NCBI GenBank assembly: GCA_036387915.1
Contig: DASVSV010000094.1
Span: 1-22,028, forward strand
Origin: QHVT01 sp036387915
GTDB lineage: Bacteria > Acidobacteriota > Thermoanaerobaculia > Gp7-AA8
DNA: 22,028 nucleotides
Reading direction: 5' to 3'
Shown here in pieces: positions 1 through 8,000 of this stretch (its first letter is position 1; each line of letters begins with the position of its first letter). The position numbers and the translations under genes are program-made. The notes below the pieces were generated by a model. It worked only from the letters and a program-made list of their open reading frames with translations. It was not told the DNA's origin and made no database searches.

Positions 1-29
1 GAGACGTCCGCGCGTCCCCGCCCGCCCAG

Positions 30-56
30 GTCCCTCGACTCGACGCTCGGGATGAC
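30..56. repeat. Possible copy of a dispersed palindromic repeat
   Basis: The stretch contains a TCCC/GGGA inverted pair around a CTCGACTCGACGCTC core. A related core (CCCTCGACGCTCG followed by GGGATG) lies in the loop of the large palindrome at 3757-3868. This looks like a fragment or divergent copy of the same kind of intergenic repeat. Bases 1-145 hold no gene apart from this and the hairpin at 115-133. Confidence 0.35.
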
Positions 57-114
57 AGCGTGGTAGCGCGCAAGCTGGTGGAGTGCTTAGCGCCGCCCGG
101 TGCCGAATACGAAA

Positions 115-133
115 GCGGCGGCCGGGCCGCCGC
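115..133 (-). terminator. GC hairpin just downstream of pqiC
   Basis: A perfect 7-bp stem GCGGCGG/CCGCCGC with a 5-base loop lies 13 bases past the TAA stop of the lipoprotein gene. No clean U-run follows on the minus strand (the next bases read TTTCGTATTC). It may end the pqiABC transcript or only stabilise its 3' end. Confidence 0.35.
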
Positions 134-145
134 GCTGCATAACCG

Positions 146-730
146 TTACACCGCCGCCGCGATCCGATCCGCGAGTTGGGCGAGGGCGGTGCTCATCGCG
201 GCGGCGATCTGGGCGCTGTCCATCGACGACATCGGCACCGTGATTCGTTCGCGGCGCGTGAGCTCCGGCCTGCCGGGATCGGCGAGCACCCAGCGTGCGT
301 CGAGGACGAACACCTGGTCGGGGCCGGGGGCGAGGTCTTCGAACGTGACGTAGAGCGAGCGCATCGCGCCCTGCGGCTTGGCCTGCCCGGGGAGGATGAC
401 CTTCCCCTCGGGCAGGCGGTTGGCGAGGTCGAAGGCCAGCGTGTGGATGACCATCTCCTCGAGCGGCGATGCCCATTGATGCGTGCCGCGCACTTCGAAG
501 CGATGGTCGGCGCCGCGCAGCACGAGGCCGCGGCGATCGAGGCCGGGAGGAAGCTCGATCCCGTCCAGGCCGACCGGCGTCGGGCCGTTCCCCGGCAGCT
601 TGGCCGGGGCGTCGATGGTCTCGAGCGAGTAGAAGCGGTTCTCCGGCCGTTTCAGGAAGCCGCAGGATGTGGTCAGCAGCACGGTCAGCAGCACCGCCAT
701 CAGGATCGGGATCGTCCGGCGGACGGTCAT
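146..730 (-). CDS. pqiC: PqiC-like ABC-type transport auxiliary lipoprotein
   Basis: This 194-residue protein is read as the outer-membrane lipoprotein of a Pqi/Mla-type lipid transport system. In known systems PqiC docks the MCE tube formed by PqiB to the outer membrane. Seen: an N-terminal basic and hydrophobic signal (MTVRRTIPILMAVLLTVLL) ends in a lipobox-like LTTSC, so the lipidated cysteine is near residue 23. The mature part begins with the F-Y-x-L strand (NRFYSLETI) typical of this family. It continues with a mixed alpha/beta domain (VRGTHQWASPLEEMVIHTL) matching the 'W..pl..+l...L' pattern of these lipoproteins. The length is close to the usual 180-200 residues. The ATG overlaps the stop of the MCE gene as ATGA, so it is the last gene of a translationally coupled operon. 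The family call is firm; the transported lipid is unknown. Confidence 0.8.
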   Translation of the reverse strand: MTVRRTIPILMAVLLTVLLTTSCGFLKRPENRFYSLETIDAPAKLPGNGPTPVGLDGIELPPGLDRRGLVLRGADHRFEVRGTHQWASPLEEMVIHTLAFDLANRLPEGKVILPGQAKPQGAMRSLYVTFEDLAPGPDQVFVLDARWVLADPGRPELTRRERITVPMSSMDSAQIAAAMSTALAQLADRIAAAV

Positions 731-2514
731 TCGCGCCTCCCCTTGATCAGCGAGTCAGGATTCTCGGTGAGATACGACGCCAGCGAGCGGACCGCTTCCG
801 CGGCGCGGGTGAGCTCGCGGATCAGCTCCGCGACGTCGTAGTTCTGTTTCTGCGAAGTGCCCAGCAGTTGCTCGGCCCTCTTCGCCGCCGCCTCGGCCGA
901 AGCCGCCGCGTTGCGCAGACTGTTCACGATCGGCTCGACGTTCTGCGACGCCGTACTCGCCGTCGTCTCGACGGTCTTGGCCGCATTCTCCGCCGACTGC
1001 GCGGCGTTGCGCAGACTGTCGGCGATCGGACCGACGTTGCGTCCGGCGGTGATCGACGCCTTCTCGATCTCGCTCAGCGACCTGTCGAGACGCCTCAGGC
1101 TCTGGTCGAGGACCGGGTCGTTCATCAACTGGTCGAGCCGCGCCGCGGAACTGCGCATGTGGCCGGCGATCTCCTGCAGCGGCAGGTTGCGGATCGTGTT
1201 GGCGACGTCGGTGATCGCGCTCATGGCCGCTCCGATTCCGTCGCCGGCCGCGGATGCGGGGATGATCGGCGGGTCGTTGGTCAGCACGAGGCGTCCGGTG
1301 TTGGCCGGGGCGGTGATCTCGAGCGAGACCGCGCTCGCGCCGGGCAGCACCAGACTGGTGGCCAGCGACGCGCGCATGCCTTTCTGCACGAGCCGCGACA
1401 GCGCGTCGTTCATCGCACCGCGCAGCGCTTCACGCGACGTCGCATCGGTAACGTTGAAGTCGAGCAGGCGCGGGTCGATCTCCAGCGTGACCGGCGTCTG
1501 CAGCGTTGCGTTCTCGCGGATGTAGCGCAGCTTCACGTCGCGCACGCGGCCGACCTGCATGCCCTTCATCTGCACCGGCGTGCCGGGCGTGAGGCCGCGC
1601 ACCGGGCCGGGGAAGAAGGTCAGGTAGGTGAGGTGCGGTCCGTCGGACGAGGCGATGGCGACGGCGCGGGAGTCGTACAACGCGAACCGCGTTCCCGCGG
1701 GGACGGGCGCTCCGGCCATGACTTCGGGCGTGTAGAAGCCGACCGGCGCGCTGAGGAGCGAGGTCAGTGAGGCGTCGCCCATCGAGAGGCCGCCGCCGGC
1801 CAGCGAGATGTTGAGGCCTCCGGCGCGGAAGAAGCGCGTGCTCTGGCGGACGTAGTTCGCGAAGCGCTGCACGACGAACACGTGCACCGCGGTGATGCCG
1901 CGTTTCTCGTCGTATTCGGTGCCGAGGACGCGGCCGACGCGCATGCCCTGATAGACGACCGGTGCGCCGACGGAGACGGAGCCGAGCTCGCGGTCTTCGA
2001 GGATCAGCGTCTTGCCCGCTTCGGGCGCGGCCAGGACCGGCGCGTACTCCTGTCCCAGGAACTCGCGCACTTCCTCTCCCTCGCGATCGCCGCCGGGGGC
2101 AATCCCGACGTAGGTCCCGGAGAGCAGTCCGCCGATGCCGCCGCCTTCGATGCCCGGCTCGACGATCCAGAAGCGCGTGCCTTTGCGCAGCGCGTGGTTC
2201 ATCGACGCGTCCATCGAGATGCGCACCACCACTTCGCTCAGTTTTTCGTCGACGGTGATCTTCTGCACCGTGCCGACCTTGGCGCCGCGGAATCGCACCG
2301 GGCTGTATCGATCGAGCCCGCGCGCCTCGGCGAAGCGCACGGTGATGTCGCCGCCGCCGAAGCCGTAGCGGACGATCAGGTAGCCGACGAAGAAGATCGC
2401 CAGCGCCGGGATGATCCAGATCCACGGCGACCACTTCGGCACGTGCACGGCCGCCTCGGGAGGGGCCTCCTCCGGGTGGCGCCGTTCTCGGTCGTGATCG
2501 TCGTATTCACTCAT
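727..2514 (-). CDS. pqiB: PqiB-like MCE-domain (MlaD family) lipid transport protein
   Basis: A 595-residue inner-membrane-anchored MCE protein that should form the periplasmic tube for lipid movement between membranes. I start it at ATG 2514 (MSEYDDHDRERR), which overlaps the pqiA stop as ATGA; the open frame extends further upstream but only inside pqiA. Seen: a cytoplasmic acidic/basic head, one TM helix at about residues 29-48 (WIWIIPALAIFFVGYLIVRY), then three MCE repeats. They are recognised by ARGLDRYSPVRFRGAKVGTV, GAPVVYQGMRVGRVLG and PGTPVQMKGMQVGRVRDV. Three repeats match E. coli PqiB, as does the length (about 546 there). The C-terminal ~170 residues are a long alpha-helical region with two copies of an 'NV-PI--SLRNAA-SAE-AAK' unit, likely the helical needle of the tube. 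PqiC follows, also overlapping. Confidence 0.85.
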   Translation of the reverse strand: MSEYDDHDRERRHPEEAPPEAAVHVPKWSPWIWIIPALAIFFVGYLIVRYGFGGGDITVRFAEARGLDRYSPVRFRGAKVGTVQKITVDEKLSEVVVRISMDASMNHALRKGTRFWIVEPGIEGGGIGGLLSGTYVGIAPGGDREGEEVREFLGQEYAPVLAAPEAGKTLILEDRELGSVSVGAPVVYQGMRVGRVLGTEYDEKRGITAVHVFVVQRFANYVRQSTRFFRAGGLNISLAGGGLSMGDASLTSLLSAPVGFYTPEVMAGAPVPAGTRFALYDSRAVAIASSDGPHLTYLTFFPGPVRGLTPGTPVQMKGMQVGRVRDVKLRYIRENATLQTPVTLEIDPRLLDFNVTDATSREALRGAMNDALSRLVQKGMRASLATSLVLPGASAVSLEITAPANTGRLVLTNDPPIIPASAAGDGIGAAMSAITDVANTIRNLPLQEIAGHMRSSAARLDQLMNDPVLDQSLRRLDRSLSEIEKASITAGRNVGPIADSLRNAAQSAENAAKTVETTASTASQNVEPIVNSLRNAAASAEAAAKRAEQLLGTSQKQNYDVAELIRELTRAAEAVRSLASYLTENPDSLIKGRRE

Positions 2515-3716
2515 CGCGCTTCTCCGGCAGTCTTCCACATGAGTCTGGGCTCGAACATTCTTACGGCGAACATCAACAGCACGATCAGCATGAACAGGGG
2601 AGTGGCGCCCGGGCCGGCCACGATGTCGTCGATGCCGCGGAAGTCGACGATCGGCGCGGCGATGGCGGCGATGAACGGGATCACCATCGGCCACCGCACC
2701 AGGCGGTGCATCCAGCGAAAGACGCGCGTGCGGAGCACCAGCCCTTCTTTGCTCGGGAAGCGCACCCGCGCCAGCAGCCAGAGCATCCCGACCAGGACGA
2801 CCATCGGAATGACCACGCCGGCCAGGAGCACGACGGCGCTGAACTGCCAGTAGCCGCGGTCGGCCAGCATCTGCACCGTGCCGATGACGGTGTGCTCGAT
2901 GACGGCGGTGAGCTGGTCGTTGACCATGATCGACGCGCCGTACGCGGGCAGGCAGAGCGGGATCGCCGCGGCAATGGCGCCGATGGCCGGTGCGAAGCGC
3001 GGGACGATGTTGCGGTCGAGACGGCTGCCGCAGCGCGGACAGGGATCGCCGGCGCGGCGGCCGGTCGACGAGAGCTCGCAACTGTCACACGAGGGGAGAT
3101 GCCGCGTCGGCAGTCCGACGTGGTCCGGCACGATCGCGTTCCAGACCGCCCGCCGGTCCAGCCAGCGGTCGCCGATGAACGCGATGGTCGCCACGCCGAG
3201 GTATGTCCAGGCACCGACGCGCACGGAAACGTCGGCAGGGATGGAGGCGCGGTAATACGCGATCACGCCGGCGATGACGACGACGTCGGTCATGCTCCAG
3301 ATGCGCAGCTCCTCGCTCCAGCGGAAGATCCGCCCGCGCTGCCAGACCTTCCATCCCCAACGCAGCGACCCGAGCACGAGGACGTGAAACAGCGCGCGCA
3401 GCGCCGGAAAGAGAAAGGCAAAAAAGAGGAAGCCGAAGGCGAAGGGAAACCAGACTTCGCTGTAGATGACCGGCACGCTGGTGACGAGCCGGCTCTCTTC
3501 GAAGACCAGGTTCTGGATCGTCGAGTCCATCAGCGGCATGAACACGGCCGGCGGCAGGAGGATGAACACCGCGAACGCGCAGGCCAGCGGCATGTCGAAT
3601 CCGGAGCCCGCCGGGCGATGCAGAACGCGGGCGCAACGGTGACACTGGGCACTCCCCCGCGGCGGAAGCTGGGGAAGCGTCTGCGTGCTGCCGCAATCGG
3701 CACAGGTGATCGTCAT
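2511..3716 (-). CDS. pqiA: PqiA-like integral membrane protein (paraquat-inducible protein A family)
   Basis: A 401-residue polytopic membrane protein, the inner-membrane partner of the PqiB MCE tube. Seen: two zinc-ribbon heads, Cys5/Cys8 with Cys25/Cys28 (CADC...CHRC) and Cys210/Cys213 with Cys226/Cys229 (CDSC...CPRC). Each is followed by a membrane block, giving the duplicated ribbon-plus-TM layout of PqiA (417 residues in E. coli). Hydrophobic segments include about 41-63, 88-117, 142-155, 171-182, 241-262, 292-317, 342-357 and 372-386. The motif WSMTDVVVIAGVIAYYR in the first block is characteristic of the family. First gene of pqiABC; its stop overlaps the pqiB ATG. The Shine-Dalgarno is weak (TCTGGTAG just before ATG). 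The 169 bases upstream contain a large palindrome that must be transcribed or bypassed by the promoter. Confidence 0.8.
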   Translation of the reverse strand: MTITCADCGSTQTLPQLPPRGSAQCHRCARVLHRPAGSGFDMPLACAFAVFILLPPAVFMPLMDSTIQNLVFEESRLVTSVPVIYSEVWFPFAFGFLFFAFLFPALRALFHVLVLGSLRWGWKVWQRGRIFRWSEELRIWSMTDVVVIAGVIAYYRASIPADVSVRVGAWTYLGVATIAFIGDRWLDRRAVWNAIVPDHVGLPTRHLPSCDSCELSSTGRRAGDPCPRCGSRLDRNIVPRFAPAIGAIAAAIPLCLPAYGASIMVNDQLTAVIEHTVIGTVQMLADRGYWQFSAVVLLAGVVIPMVVLVGMLWLLARVRFPSKEGLVLRTRVFRWMHRLVRWPMVIPFIAAIAAPIVDFRGIDDIVAGPGATPLFMLIVLLMFAVRMFEPRLMWKTAGEAR

Positions 3717-3756
3717 CTACCAGACGCGGCGATTTGCAATACCTGTGCTGAATGTC

Positions 3757-3868
3757 AGTTTATCCCGCGCGCAGACGCGGGATCTGCGGTGCATCCTGGA
3801 CCCTCGACGCTCGTTGCGGGATGGTCCAGGGTGCGCCAGAGATCCCGCGTCTACGCGCGGGATAAACT
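3757..3868. repeat. Long palindromic REP-doublet-like element
   Basis: Outer arms 3757-3785 and 3840-3868 are reverse complements over 29 bases with a single mismatch. The complementarity continues imperfectly through 3786-3802 and 3823-3839 (13 of 17), leaving a loop of about 20 bases. Each outer arm is itself a hairpin, ATCCCGCG...CGCGGGAT with a 6-base loop. The whole therefore looks like two REP-type hairpins in opposite orientation (REPIN-like). It sits between the peptidase stop (3886) and the pqiA start (3716), both on the minus strand. It could act as a terminator or mRNA-end stabiliser for the upstream gene, though no U-run follows. Confidence 0.85.
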
Positions 3869-3885
3869 TAAATGAAGAACCGAAA

Positions 3886-4974
3886 CTACGCCCAGTTCAG
3901 CGCGAACTTCTTGAAGAACGGGTCCTTGGTCAGCTTCCAGAGCGGCACCGAAACGTTGCCTTTCAGGTACTGCCCGCCGAAGTGCAGGGCCAGGACCTGG
4001 CCCGTCTCGAGGTCGACGACGCAGGAGCCGGAGTTGCCGCCGAGGGTCGAGCAGTCGTGGCCGAGGATCTCGGGGGCGGGGGTCGCTTTCAGGCCGGTCG
4101 ACTTGCCGGGCTGCAGACGCTTCACGTTGAAGATGTTCTTGAAGATGTCCATCTGCTCGGTGCGGCCGTTGCGCGAGTCGAAGGCGGGGTAGCCGATCAC
4201 GGCCACGTCGCCGTCCTTGGTCGCCTTCGGTGCGCTCGACGCCACCGTGAGCACCGCCGGCGCCTTCTTTTTGCCGGCCTTCATCGCCACCTTGAGCAGC
4301 GCCAGATCGTACGTCGGGTGGATGCCGAGGACGCTGTCCACCTTGAACTCGTTCGACTTGTCGCGCTGGTACTCTTCGCGATAGTCCACCTTGGCCTTGA
4401 TGCCGGGGGAGAACTTCCATTCCTTCCCCGACGGCTGCGCGAAGAACTGCGCCACGTGGCGGTTGGTCATGGCGATGCCGTCGCCGACCAGGAAAGCCGT
4501 GCCGCACCAGGGAAACGACGGATGTCCGTCCAGGTCAACGCGACCGACGCTGGGGATGATGCCCTTGAGCATGTCCCGTTTTCCCTCGAGGCTCTGCCAC
4601 TCGTCGGGCGGCGTGCCGAAATCGTCGTCCTGCACCAGCAGGGCCGGACGGCCGACCAGCAGCACGATCGCTTCGAGGCCGAGCTGTTCGCTCGGCGTGA
4701 GATCGGTTTCTCCCTTCGACATTTTGTCGAGGGCCTTGCTGCCGTCGCGCAGACGCTTCTCCACGATGCCGCTCGACGGCATCCCGAAGATCTCCCCCTC
4801 GCCGAGCTCCGGCCCCTCGTTCATGCTCATGCCGGGCGAGCGCAGCGACTCCAGCCCCGGCGCGCTCATGTTGTTGTTCGCGGCGGCGCTGGCCGCGGCC
4901 TCGACCTGCTCCTGTGCCTTCTTCGGTTTCGGGAAGACACGTTTCGCCATCTTCAAGAGATCTTTCTGGTCCAT
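3886..4974 (-). CDS. Trypsin-like serine peptidase, no signal peptide
   Basis: A 362-residue protein with a chymotrypsin-fold peptidase domain at about residues 140-345. Catalytic triad seen: His173 in MTNRHVAQF, Asp223 in TYDLALLKV and Ser315 in LGGNSGSCV. The family pattern 'CGTAFLVGDGIAMTNRHV' is intact, so it is expected to be active. The N-terminal 90 residues are charged and low-complexity, and residues 91-140 are helical with LVGRPALLVQDDDF. There is no signal peptide, so a cytoplasmic location is likely. I chose ATG 4974 because GGAGGG stands 6 bases before it; an in-frame ATG at 5049 would overlap the preceding gene and lacks support. It lies 55 bases after the repeat-protein gene and is probably co-transcribed with it. 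The substrate is unknown; a role as a conflict-system effector is possible. Confidence 0.85.
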   Translation of the reverse strand: MDQKDLLKMAKRVFPKPKKAQEQVEAAASAAANNNMSAPGLESLRSPGMSMNEGPELGEGEIFGMPSSGIVEKRLRDGSKALDKMSKGETDLTPSEQLGLEAIVLLVGRPALLVQDDDFGTPPDEWQSLEGKRDMLKGIIPSVGRVDLDGHPSFPWCGTAFLVGDGIAMTNRHVAQFFAQPSGKEWKFSPGIKAKVDYREEYQRDKSNEFKVDSVLGIHPTYDLALLKVAMKAGKKKAPAVLTVASSAPKATKDGDVAVIGYPAFDSRNGRTEQMDIFKNIFNVKRLQPGKSTGLKATPAPEILGHDCSTLGGNSGSCVVDLETGQVLALHFGGQYLKGNVSVPLWKLTKDPFFKKFALNWA

Positions 4975-4993
4975 GGGAATCCCTCCGTTTGAT

Positions 4994-5025
4994 GTAGGAG
5001 TGTCGCAGATGGGCGATTCTCCTAC
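4994..5025 (-). other. Stem-loop between the repeat-protein and peptidase genes
   Basis: GTAGGAG and CTCCTAC form a perfect 7-bp outer stem. Inside it TCGC/GCGA form a second 4-bp stem across a 2x2 internal loop, with a CCATCT tip on the minus strand. It starts 4 bases past the upstream stop and ends 19 bases before the peptidase ATG, next to the GGAGGG. No U-run follows, so a processing, stabilising or attenuating hairpin is more likely than a classical terminator. Confidence 0.5.
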
Positions 5026-5029
5026 CCGG

Positions 5030-8000
5030 TCACTCCATGGCCACGTCAATCGTTCCCGGAGCCGTAACTTCGACGACGCGCGTCGTGTACCCGTGGACGA
5101 CCGCGGTCAGTTTGTACTTTCCGGGCGGGAGCGAGAAGCCGTACGACGTGCCGTCGCCGCTGCGTTGCACGCGTCCCGGCACGAACGCGCCACCGGCTTC
5201 GTGCAGCATGAGGTGCGCCTCGAGCGGGGTGCCGCTGCGCGAGTCGACCACGCGCACGCGCAGCTCGGCCGCCGGCTGTAACTCGAACGCGTAGTGCGTC
5301 GTGTTGCTAACGACGGGCATCGAGCGGTACGCGTAGCCCGGTGCCGCGGCCACCAACCGATGCGTGCCCGTTCCGGAGGTGGTCATGCGGAAGCGGCCGT
5401 TCGCGTCGGTCGGCACTTCGCCGGAGATCGACATGACCGCGTTCATGGCCGGCGCGAGCGTGACGATCGCGTTCGCGATCGGCTGCCGCGTCACGGCATC
5501 GACCACCGTTCCTTCGACGATCTGCTCGCGCAGGTCGATGTCGATCGTCTCGCCGCCGCGCACCTCGCGCACGGTCTGGAAGTGGCGGTCGGAGATCTGC
5601 TCGGCGCGCGCGTAGATGTGGTAGCGCCCCGCGGCCGGCAGCGCGATTTCGTAGCCACCGTCGTCGCGAGTCATCGCGCTCGCGGTCGTGCCGTCTTCGC
5701 TGGAGAAGCCGACGTGTGCGCCGGGGAGCGGTTTGCCTTCGTGCGTCACGCGTCCGGTGACGCGCACGTTGCCGGAGAGCTCGAGGTCGACGCGCAGCGG
5801 CTGGCCGGCCGCGAGCTCGACCTGCCGGCGCACGGAGCTGCGCGAGTTGTGCGTCGACGACTCGACATGCGCCATGACGATCACGGATCCCAACGGTGCA
5901 TTCTCGATGCGGTAGTTGCCCGCCTCGTCGATCGGCCCGTCGGCGCCCCCCTCGGGGCTCTGCACGCTGACGCTGCGCTGCACGTACTTGCCGCCGAGGT
6001 TCGCGGGGATGCCGGTGACGGTGCCGTAGATGATGCCGCGCGGCTTCGGATCGAGCGAGATCGCCACCTCCTTCTGCCTGGCCGGATCGACCTCGCGCAC
6101 CTCGGCCTGCTGCTCTTCGTGAAACGCGCTGACCGTGTAGCGCGCGGGCACGAGGCCGGTGAGCACGAAGCGGCCGTCCTCGCCGGAGACCGCGTTCTGA
6201 TGCTCGCCACCGACCGCGGACGTCGACGCGCTGATCTGCGCGCCGGCGACCGGTTTGCCGCCGCGCGTGACGATGCCGGGCAGCGACATGCCGCGCACCA
6301 GCTTCACGTCGATGCTGAGCGGCCCCTCGGCCTCCAGTGATTTGCGGAACGCCACGTAGCCCTGCTTGCGCACGGTCATCTGCGCTTCGCCCGCTTCGAC
6401 GCCGGTGATCGTGAACGTGCCGTCCTCGGCGCTTCTGGCGTGACCCGGTCCGACGCGCGGCGCGGGGCGCCTGCCCATCCGCTGCAACTCGGCGCCGACG
6501 ACCATCACGTCGGCCTCGGCGATCGGCAGTCCCGCTTCGTCGGTCACGCGGCCGGTGACGCTGATGCCGCGACCCAGCGGGATGTCGAGCGGCGGCGCAC
6601 CTTCCTCGGTCACGCGCACTTCGAGCGGATCGGACGAGGTGTAGCCCATCGCGCCGACGGTGACGCGATACGTGCCGACGGGCACCGTGACGCGGAACGT
6701 GCCGTCCTCGGCGTGCTGGCCGCGTTGCACGCCGCCCGGTCCGCGCGTGCGCGCTTGGTCGGTGACCGGCTCGACGGAGAACGCGAACTCGCGCACCGGC
6801 CCGCCGGTGGCGGCGTCGATGACGCGCGCCTGCAGCGTGCCGGCCGGCGGCAACGCGACGTCGACGTTCCCCGGCGCCTCGACCTCCATCGTGCGGTCGA
6901 TCAACTGGTCCATCTGGAAGATGCCGAGGCGGTAGGGACCCGGCGCCAGTCCGCCGATCTCGAATTTCCCCTCCGCGTCGGTGTTGGCGCTGGCGTCGCG
7001 GCGCGTGCGGCTGCCGCTGAGGATCGTGACGTGGACGTCGGGGACGCCGCGATCGCCGCGGTGCACGCGGCCGCGCAGCGTGGCCGCGCGCTCGAGCATC
7101 ACGTCGACGGTGCCCGCCTTGGCGATGCGTTTCGTGACGCTGCCGGTCTGGAAATCTTTCGCCGCGGCCACGAAGTCGTACGCATCCGGGGCGAGATGCA
7201 GCGTGACTTCGCCTGCCGCGTTCGCGCGTGCGCCGCTCTGCGCGGAGACCTCGAGCATCTCCACCGGCGCGCCGTCCGCCGCGGGGGCGAAGGCGACGCG
7301 CGCATCCGCGACCGGCTTGCCGGCGCGATCGGTGACGCGCACCTGCACCGGCTCCAGTTTCGGCAGCGCGATGTCGACGGTACGGTCGGCGGTGCCGAGC
7401 GGGAACGCCTTCGAACGGAACGTGGAACGAAGCGGAGCGGTGACGGCGACGTTCACCGTCTCGGTCGGGCTCCACTCCGGCGCGGCGATGGCGTAGCGGC
7501 CGTCGGGCGTGGTGCGGTCCGCCGGACGATGCACGAAGTCGAGCACCGGCCGGTTGGCGATGGTGAGCAGCACGCGCGCGCGGCCGACCGGTTTCCCTTC
7601 CGCGTCGACGACCCGTCCGCGGATGACCGGCGCCGCGGTGAGCTCGACGTTCGCCGCCGCCTCACCGGCCTTCCGCAGGTCGACGATGAACGGCTCCTGC
7701 CCCTCGGCATACATCTTCCCGCTGTGCGGCATCCGCACGCGTGGATTGAGACGGTCGTCGATCACGACCGCGTACCGCAAAGGCTCCAACCCCGTCGCGC
7801 GGAACTGCCCCTTCGCATTCGTCACCACGCGCAACGGCTCAAGGGAGCGATCCGCCAACCCCTGCACGATCACCGGAGCGTTGGCCAATGGTTTTCCATT
7901 CAACGTGACCGTGCCGCTGACGGTCGCCTCTCCCCGCACACGCGGAGAGGGGAGGGCCGAGGGGCGCTCCCGCTGCTCCTTCGGCGGGGTGGTCAACAGG

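Noticed and set aside
2515..3081. Upstream extension of the PqiB frame
   Set aside because: It overlaps pqiA, encodes Arg-rich nonsense, and the ATGA overlap at 2511-2514 gives a natural start.
3685..4992. A 435-codon plus-strand open frame opposite the peptidase gene
   Set aside because: It is antisense to a gene with an intact catalytic triad and good ribosome-binding site; its translation is Arg/His/Val-rich with no recognisable domain, typical of high-GC shadow frames.
4975..5049. Longer start for the trypsin-like peptidase at ATG 5049
   Set aside because: It would overlap the end of the repeat-protein gene and the hairpin; GGAGGG supports ATG 4974.
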